Shown here piece after piece: positions 59,735-64,000 of a stretch of 64,000 nucleotides of DNA. The position numbers and the translations under genes were made by a program. The notes under the pieces were generated by a model. It ran no database searches. It was not told where the DNA came from and saw only the letters and a program-made list of their open reading frames with translations. Source of the DNA: QHXN01 sp032162705 (GTDB taxonomy: Bacteria; Acidobacteriota; Blastocatellia; Pyrinomonadales; Pyrinomonadaceae); NCBI GenBank assembly GCA_032162705.1, contig JAVRON010000137.1, forward strand, positions 7,231 through 71,230, read 5' to 3'. The stretch's first letter is position 1. Each line of letters starts with the position of its first letter.

Positions 59735-60355
59735 GTGCGACGCGCCGCCAAACTCAAACGCGACTTCTACACGCGCACGGACACCTTGCGCGTGGCGCGC
59801 GAGCTTTTGGGTAAGCGCCTCGTCGTGCCCGCGCCGTCGGGCCGGCGCGTGTCGGGCCGCATCGTCGAGGTTGAGGCTTATCTCGGCGCGGAGGACAGGG
59901 CGGCGCATTCCTACGGCAACCGGCGCACGCGTCGCACAGAGACGATGTATGCAGTCGGGGGCACGGTCTATGTCTTCTTCGTCTACGGCATGCACCACCA
60001 GTTCAACGTCGTCACGGGCCCCGCGGGGCAGCCGCATGCGTTGCTCGTGCGCGCCATCGAGCCTGAAGAGGGCACGGAGCTGATGCAGGAGCGCCGACCC
60101 GCGCGCAACGTGCGCGAGCTGACTTCCGGGCCCGGCAAACTCTGCAAGGCGCTCGGTATCGACCGCACTTTCGACGGCGAAGACCTGACGGGCACACGCG
60201 TCTGGATCGAAGACGCGGGCTTAAACGTCTCGCCCGGACAAGTCGCGTCGGGCGCGCGCATCGGCGTCGCTTACGCGGGTGAGGACGCGCTCAAGCCCTG
60301 GCGCTTCTGGCTCAAGGGCAACGAGTACGTCAGCGGCAGGAAGAGTAGACAGTAG
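59735..60355 (+). CDS. DNA-3-methyladenine glycosylase, AAG/Mpg family
   Basis: 206 aa from GTG 59735. FYTRTDTLRVARELLGKRLV, GRIVEVEAYLGAEDRAAHSY (catalytic Glu and following His/Tyr), YVFFVYGMHHQFNVVTGPAG, VLLRAIEP-like LVRAIEPEEG and ELTSGPGKLCKALGIDRTFD are the AAG motifs. It removes alkylated purines. The end GRKSRQ and stop derive from a family B repeat. RNase Z follows on the same strand. Confidence 0.95.
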   Translation: MRRAAKLKRDFYTRTDTLRVARELLGKRLVVPAPSGRRVSGRIVEVEAYLGAEDRAAHSYGNRRTRRTETMYAVGGTVYVFFVYGMHHQFNVVTGPAGQPHALLVRAIEPEEGTELMQERRPARNVRELTSGPGKLCKALGIDRTFDGEDLTGTRVWIEDAGLNVSPGQVASGARIGVAYAGEDALKPWRFWLKGNEYVSGRKSRQ

Positions 60356-60479
60356 ACAGTAGTCAGTAGACAGTAGTCAGTAGTCAGTAGAAAAACTTCG
60401 ACGCCGAGTAGGTAGTCACGATGAACACGGCAGCGCACGCGACGCGGAGCGCTACTGACTACTGACTACTGTCTACTGT
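60344..60479. repeat. Dispersed inverted repeat, family B
   Basis: AGTAGACAGTAGACAGTAGT words, core with AGAAAAACTTCGACGCCGAG and GCGACGCGGAGCGCTACTG, then CTACTGACTACTGACTACTG words. It ends just before the RNase Z gene. Confidence 0.92.
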
Positions 60480-60496
60480 TAAAAGGTAAACGAGTT

Positions 60497-61429
60497 TTGC
60501 GGATAACTTTTCTAGGAACGAGCGCGGGGGTTCCGACGCGTGCGCGAAACGTTTCGTGCGTGGCGTTGAGGCTGCCGCAGCGCGGCGAGGTCTGGCTCTT
60601 CGACTGCGGCGAGGGCACGCAGCAACAGGTTCTCCGGAGCGACCTCAACCTGAGCCAGATCACGCGAATCTTCATCACGCACATGCACGGCGACCACGTC
60701 TACGGGCTGATGGGACTGCTCGCCACCTGCGGCATGACGGCGCAGGCGCGCAGTATCGATCTCTACGGCCCGCGTGGGCTTGTTGAGTATGTGCGCGACG
60801 TGAGCCGACGCACCGAGCTTCATACGTCCTACCCGCTCGAAGTCCACACAATCGAGGAGGGTCAAATCTTCGAGGACGGAGAGTACACGGTCAACTGCGT
60901 GCCGCTCAAACACAGGCTCCCGGCCTTTGGCTACCGCGTGACGGAGAAGGAACGTCCCGGCCATTTCGATGTCGAGCGGGCGAGGGAACTCTCCGTCCCG
61001 CCGGGGCCCCTCTACGGCAGACTCAAGCGCGGCGAGCGCGTCGAGCTTCCAGACGGGCGCACTCTCGACGGCGCGGACTTCTGCGGCCCTGCGCTTGCCG
61101 GTCGCGTCGTCGTCTATTGCACGGACACGACCTACTGCCGCTCGGCCGTCGAGCTTTCGCGCGGCGCAGACCTCCTCATACACGAAGCGACCTTCGCCGA
61201 CGCGGACGAAGGTCTCGCGGTGCGCAGCACACACTCGACCGCCTCGATGGCCGCGCGTGTCGCGCATGAAGCCGGAGCGCGCCGTCTCGTGCTGACGCAT
61301 TTCAGCCCGCGCTACTTCCCCGGCAACCAGACGGGCCCGGAAGACCTCCTGCGCGAAGCGCGTGCGGTCTTCCCCGTGTGTGAGCTGGCACATGACTTCC
61401 TGAGCATTGACGTTGAACGGCGCGAGTAG
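60497..61429 (+). CDS. rnz: Ribonuclease Z
   Basis: 310 aa from TTG 60497. LRITFLGTSAGVPTRARNVS, FDCGEGTQQQVLRSDLNLSQ, the zinc motif THMHGDHVYGLMGLLAT, CVPLKHRLPAFGYRV, YCTDTTYCRSAVELSRGAD, LLIHEATFADADE and LTHFSPRYF are the full tRNase Z set. It matures tRNA 3' ends. The TTG start matches the start of the fold and no ATG fits; AGG upstream is weak. A short GC palindrome (GGGGCCGCGCCCC, 61456-61468) follows the stop. Confidence 0.96.
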   Translation: MRITFLGTSAGVPTRARNVSCVALRLPQRGEVWLFDCGEGTQQQVLRSDLNLSQITRIFITHMHGDHVYGLMGLLATCGMTAQARSIDLYGPRGLVEYVRDVSRRTELHTSYPLEVHTIEEGQIFEDGEYTVNCVPLKHRLPAFGYRVTEKERPGHFDVERARELSVPPGPLYGRLKRGERVELPDGRTLDGADFCGPALAGRVVVYCTDTTYCRSAVELSRGADLLIHEATFADADEGLAVRSTHSTASMAARVAHEAGARRLVLTHFSPRYFPGNQTGPEDLLREARAVFPVCELAHDFLSIDVERRE

Positions 61430-61647
61430 TAAACCAACTGAAGAGTAAACCAGACGGGGCCGCGCCCCGACCGAGCACGGCTTCCATTTGTTTCGCGGTC
61501 AGCCACGACGGAGCGGCTGGCCGATAACGGCGCAACGCGCTTTACACGGCCGCTGTTACGTGTGATACGATGTGCCACGATTGCAACGTCGCCGGGCTCC
61601 CGAAATCGGCGCGGCGAGAGAGAAGATAAACGCGAGGAGCGAGAGAC

Positions 61648-62124
61648 ATGTCTTTCAACAAGATCATCATCGTCGGCAATCTGGGGCGCGACCCCGAACT
61701 CAGCTACACGCCGCAGGGCACAGCGGTCTGCAAGTTCTCGGTGGCGACGAACGAGCGGCGGCGCGACAAGGCAGGCGAGCAGCAGGACATCACTACCTGG
61801 TTCCGCGTCACGGTCTGGGGCAAGCAGGCCGAGAACGTCTCGCGCTATCTGTCGAAGGGGCGCAAGGTCTACCTCGAAGGCCGCCTTCACATGGAGGAGT
61901 GGACAGACCGCGAGGGCAAGCCGCGCACGACGCTCGAAGTCAACGCCTCGGACGTGCAGTTCATCGACAGCAGCCCGAACGTCGAAGGCATCCCCGTGCG
62001 ACAGGCCGCGCAGGGAGCGCCGGGCGGCGGGCAGCAACAGACGCGCGGCGGCGGCAGTGGTGGCGGCGCGGCACAGCCAGCGGACTCCGGGCACGACATC
62101 GAAGACGACGAGATTCCGTTCTAA
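61648..62124 (+). CDS. ssb: Single-stranded DNA-binding protein
   Basis: 158 aa. OB-fold with MSFNKIIIVGNLGRDPELSY, VCKFSVATNERR, TTWFRVTVWGKQAENVSRYL and YLEGRLHMEEWTDREG; a Gly/Gln-rich linker; and the acidic tip HDIEDDEIPF that binds partner proteins. It forms tetramers on ssDNA in replication, repair and recombination. Upstream GAGGAGCGAGAG is a good ribosome site. The last 24 bp of the gene including the stop are duplicated in tandem downstream. Confidence 0.98.
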   Translation: MSFNKIIIVGNLGRDPELSYTPQGTAVCKFSVATNERRRDKAGEQQDITTWFRVTVWGKQAENVSRYLSKGRKVYLEGRLHMEEWTDREGKPRTTLEVNASDVQFIDSSPNVEGIPVRQAAQGAPGGGQQQTRGGGSGGGAAQPADSGHDIEDDEIPF

Positions 62125-62153
62125 GGCGGCGACGAGATTCCGTTCTAAGGCGG
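62106..62153 (+). repeat. Tandem 24-bp duplication of the ssb 3' end
   Basis: Two perfect copies of a 24-bp unit (62106-62129 and 62130-62153) that includes the codons for the acidic C-terminal tip and the stop codon. The second copy is outside the reading frame. Confidence 0.9.
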
Positions 62154-62194
62154 GCGGCTATCTGTACCTCGCGCGTCGGCGAGCGCGAACGGCT

Positions 62195-62364
62195 CTTACC
62201 GCAGCAGCGCAGAGTGCGCGGAGGGAGCACAGAGGATGTGGGATTTGAAATCTCAAATTTGAAATTTAGGATTTGAAATCTCAATCTCAAATTTGAAATC
62301 TCAGATTTTAAATGCTGAAACCCTCTGTGCAATCTCCGCGTCCTCCGCGTCTGCGGCGGTGAAT
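62195..62364. repeat. Nested inverted repeat: outer family E, inner family D
   Basis: Outer words CTTACCGCAGCAGCGCAGAG and the reverse complement TCCTCCGCGTCTGCGGCGG; inner GGATTTGAAATCTCAAATTT words and TCAAATTTGAAATCTCAGAT. It occupies the 316-bp gap between ssb and the helicase gene. Confidence 0.85.
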
Positions 62365-62440
62365 CAATCGTCGTGACTACTCGACGTTGAGAGTGACGAA
62401 ACTCCAAACCGGCCAACGCCTCCCATAGTCTTCCTCTGAG

Positions 62441-63856
62441 ATGAACGCGACGACGCTCGTTCTACGGTTCGATTCGGGCACGCTGCTGCTCGACGGCGCA
62501 GGGCCCGAGGCGCAAGTGCCTTCGCCTCTGCGCTGGGATGCGCGTGTGATGCGCTGGCGCGCGCCCGCCTGGGAGTACAGGCGTGTCGTCCTCGAACTCG
62601 TGCGCGGGAAGACTCCTTACGAAGACCACGCGCGCGCGTATCATCGCTTCGACTTCCCCACGAAATTCCTCGTCGAGCCGCGGCCATACCAGCAGGAAGC
62701 AATCGAAGAATGGAAGCGTGCGGCCTTCTGCGGCGTCGTCGTGCTCCCGACGGGCGCGGGCAAGAGTCTGGTCGCGCAGATGGCCGTCGAGCAGGTCAAG
62801 CGTTCGACGCTCGTCGTCGTGCCGACGCTCGATTTGATGAACCAGTGGTACGACCTTCTGCTCTCATGCTTTCAGGCGGAGGTGGGCTTGATCGGCGGCG
62901 GCTACTTCGAGGTCGGCGCTCTGACCGTGACGACCTACGCGTCGGCCTTCCGTTTTATGGAGCGACTTGGCAATCGCTTCGGCCTCGTCATCTTCGACGA
63001 ATGCCATCACTTACCCGGAAACATTTTTCGCCACGCCGCGGAGATGTGCATCGCGCCGTTTCGTCTGGGACTGACCGCGACGCCTGACCGCGAAGATGGG
63101 GCCGACTCTCTGCTCGAACAACTCGTGGGCCCCTTCGTCTTCCGGCGCGAGACGCACGAGCTGGCGGGCGAGTATCTTTCGGACTACACGGTCGTGCGGC
63201 TGCGCGTCGAGCTGTCGGCAGAGGAGCGCGCGGCCTACGAGAGCGAGCGCGAAATCTTCCGCGGCTTTCTGAAAGATAAGGGAATCGGCCTGAGCAGTTT
63301 GCGCGGCTGGCAGATGTTCGTCGCGGCGAGCGCGCGCTCGTCGGAGGGGCGGCGGGCGATGATGGCTTACCGCGAGTCGAAGCGCATCGCCCTGGGGACA
63401 GACTCGAAGCTGCGCGTGCTGGCAGAGCTTTTACAGCGTCACAGGCGCGAGAAGGTTTTAATCTTTACTGCCGAGAACGAGATGGTCTATCGCATCTCTC
63501 GACAGTTCCTCGTCCCGGCCATCACACACGCGACGGGCGTGAAGGAGCGGCGCGCGTGGCTCGAAGCTTTCAACCGCGGCGAGGTGCTCGCGCTCGCGAC
63601 CTCGAAGGTTCTGAATGAGGGCGTCAACATTCCGGACGCATCGGTGGCCGTCGTCCTCTCCGGCTCCGGCTCGACACGCGAGCACGTCCAGCGCCTCGGC
63701 AGGATTCTCAGAAAGTTCCCCGGCAAGGAAGCGATACTCTACGAAGTGGTCGCGCAGGACACGACCGAAGAGAACATTAGTCGCCGCCGCGGCGCGGGCG
63801 AACAGTTCCGCGAACAGACGAGACAGACAGACGGCTCGTCGCTGCTTGAGTTATAA
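62441..63856 (+). CDS. XPB/Rad25-type SF2 DNA helicase
   Basis: 471 aa. An N-terminal damage-recognition-like domain (LRFDSGTLLLDGAGPEAQVP, ARVMRWRAPAWEYRRVVLEL, YEDHARAYHRFDFP), then SF2 motifs: PRPYQQEAIEEW (Q), VVLPTGAGKSLVAQMAVEQV (Walker A), LVIFDECHHLPG (DECH), RLGLTATPDREDG (III), EKVLIFTAENEMVYRISRQF (IV), LNEGVNIPDASVAVVLSGSG and REHVQRLGRILRKFPGKEAI (VI). Prokaryotic XPB helicases unwind DNA for excision repair and often pair with the Bax1/DUF790 nuclease, which would be just outside the window if present. ATG 62441 follows TCTGAG. Confidence 0.93.
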   Translation: MNATTLVLRFDSGTLLLDGAGPEAQVPSPLRWDARVMRWRAPAWEYRRVVLELVRGKTPYEDHARAYHRFDFPTKFLVEPRPYQQEAIEEWKRAAFCGVVVLPTGAGKSLVAQMAVEQVKRSTLVVVPTLDLMNQWYDLLLSCFQAEVGLIGGGYFEVGALTVTTYASAFRFMERLGNRFGLVIFDECHHLPGNIFRHAAEMCIAPFRLGLTATPDREDGADSLLEQLVGPFVFRRETHELAGEYLSDYTVVRLRVELSAEERAAYESEREIFRGFLKDKGIGLSSLRGWQMFVAASARSSEGRRAMMAYRESKRIALGTDSKLRVLAELLQRHRREKVLIFTAENEMVYRISRQFLVPAITHATGVKERRAWLEAFNRGEVLALATSKVLNEGVNIPDASVAVVLSGSGSTREHVQRLGRILRKFPGKEAILYEVVAQDTTEENISRRRGAGEQFREQTRQTDGSSLLEL

Positions 63857-63875
63857 AGAAGGAAAGTAATTCACA

Positions 63876-64000
63876 TGGATGGACAGGATGAACAGGATAA
63901 GAGAATTTTTGATTTGCGATTTTAGATTTTTGATTTGCGAATCTCAGGTCTTTAAATCGAAAATCAAAAATCCTAAATCAAAAATCCTGTCTATCCTGTC
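63876..64000. repeat. Composite inverted repeat (families I and D), cut by the window edge
   Basis: CATGGATGGACAGGATGAAC outer word, GATTTTTGATTTGCGAATC and its mirror TCGAAAATCAAAAATCCTA inner words, ending in CCTGTCTATCCTGTC. Same build as the element at 5316. Confidence 0.85.

Overview
The window is about 64 kb of GC-rich bacterial chromosome carrying some 55 protein genes and no rRNA or tRNA gene that I can see. The best guess for the source is an acidobacterium, perhaps of the Blastocatellia. This rests on the VWFA-related exported protein, the HAF-repeat protein, the Cys-rich CxxC plus ankyrin protein, FecR-like proteins, paired M16 peptidases and the GC-rich coding bias. It is an inference, because no marker rRNA is present.

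Layout. 1-8.2 kb (+): a TPR/double aspartyl-protease protein, a PIN toxin with a small partner, a lytic transglycosylase, an MFS exporter, an amidohydrolase and an exported unknown. 8.4-15.4 kb (-): HAF-repeat protein, class III aminotransferase, an M16 peptidase pair (one active-site intact, one degenerate) and a small RHH-like protein. 15.8-19.4 kb: an S41 processing protease and small membrane/lipoprotein/VOC genes. 19.9-25.8 kb: a recombination and regulation cluster, with a SWIM-finger Rad52/DdrA-like protein and a coiled-coil partner divergent from an XRE repressor across a strong palindromic operator, then an AT-rich GIY-YIG-like gene, a HicBA module, an IrrE-like protein with an altered HExxH and a stand-alone primase. 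26-36 kb: GAF-SpoIIE phosphatase, PilT ATPase, VWA, ankyrin, Uma2, metallopeptidase and FecR genes. 36-42.8 kb (-): FAD oxidoreductase, CPBP protease, NUDIX, pilin-like protein, folC and accD. 42.9-50.3 kb (-): the conserved translation/transcription operon rimP-nusA-infB-rbfA-nrnA, with a strong promoter and a terminator-like leader hairpin. 50.5-64 kb: YqeY, uvrA, M28 peptidase, a TPR-patatin-membrane protein, YceH, a 3-methyladenine glycosylase, RNase Z, SSB and an XPB-type helicase.

The most striking feature at whole-window scale is a set of at least a dozen families of intergenic inverted repeats. Each is made of short degenerate tandem words (for example CAGTAGACAGTAGT, GAGGCTAGAGGCTAG, GTGATGAGTGATAAGT) followed by the reverse-complement arm. 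They sit in most intergenic gaps, supply the stop codon of about ten genes, interrupt the rimP-nusA-infB operon, and one copy lies in frame inside the MFS gene. One family has an asymmetric conserved core, so it looks like a genuine dispersed element. A separate 21-nt-period tract lies between YqeY and uvrA.

Candidates for something undescribed are the operator-controlled SWIM-Rad52 locus, the TRAFs-binding-like TPR-patatin-TM protein, and the repeat system itself.
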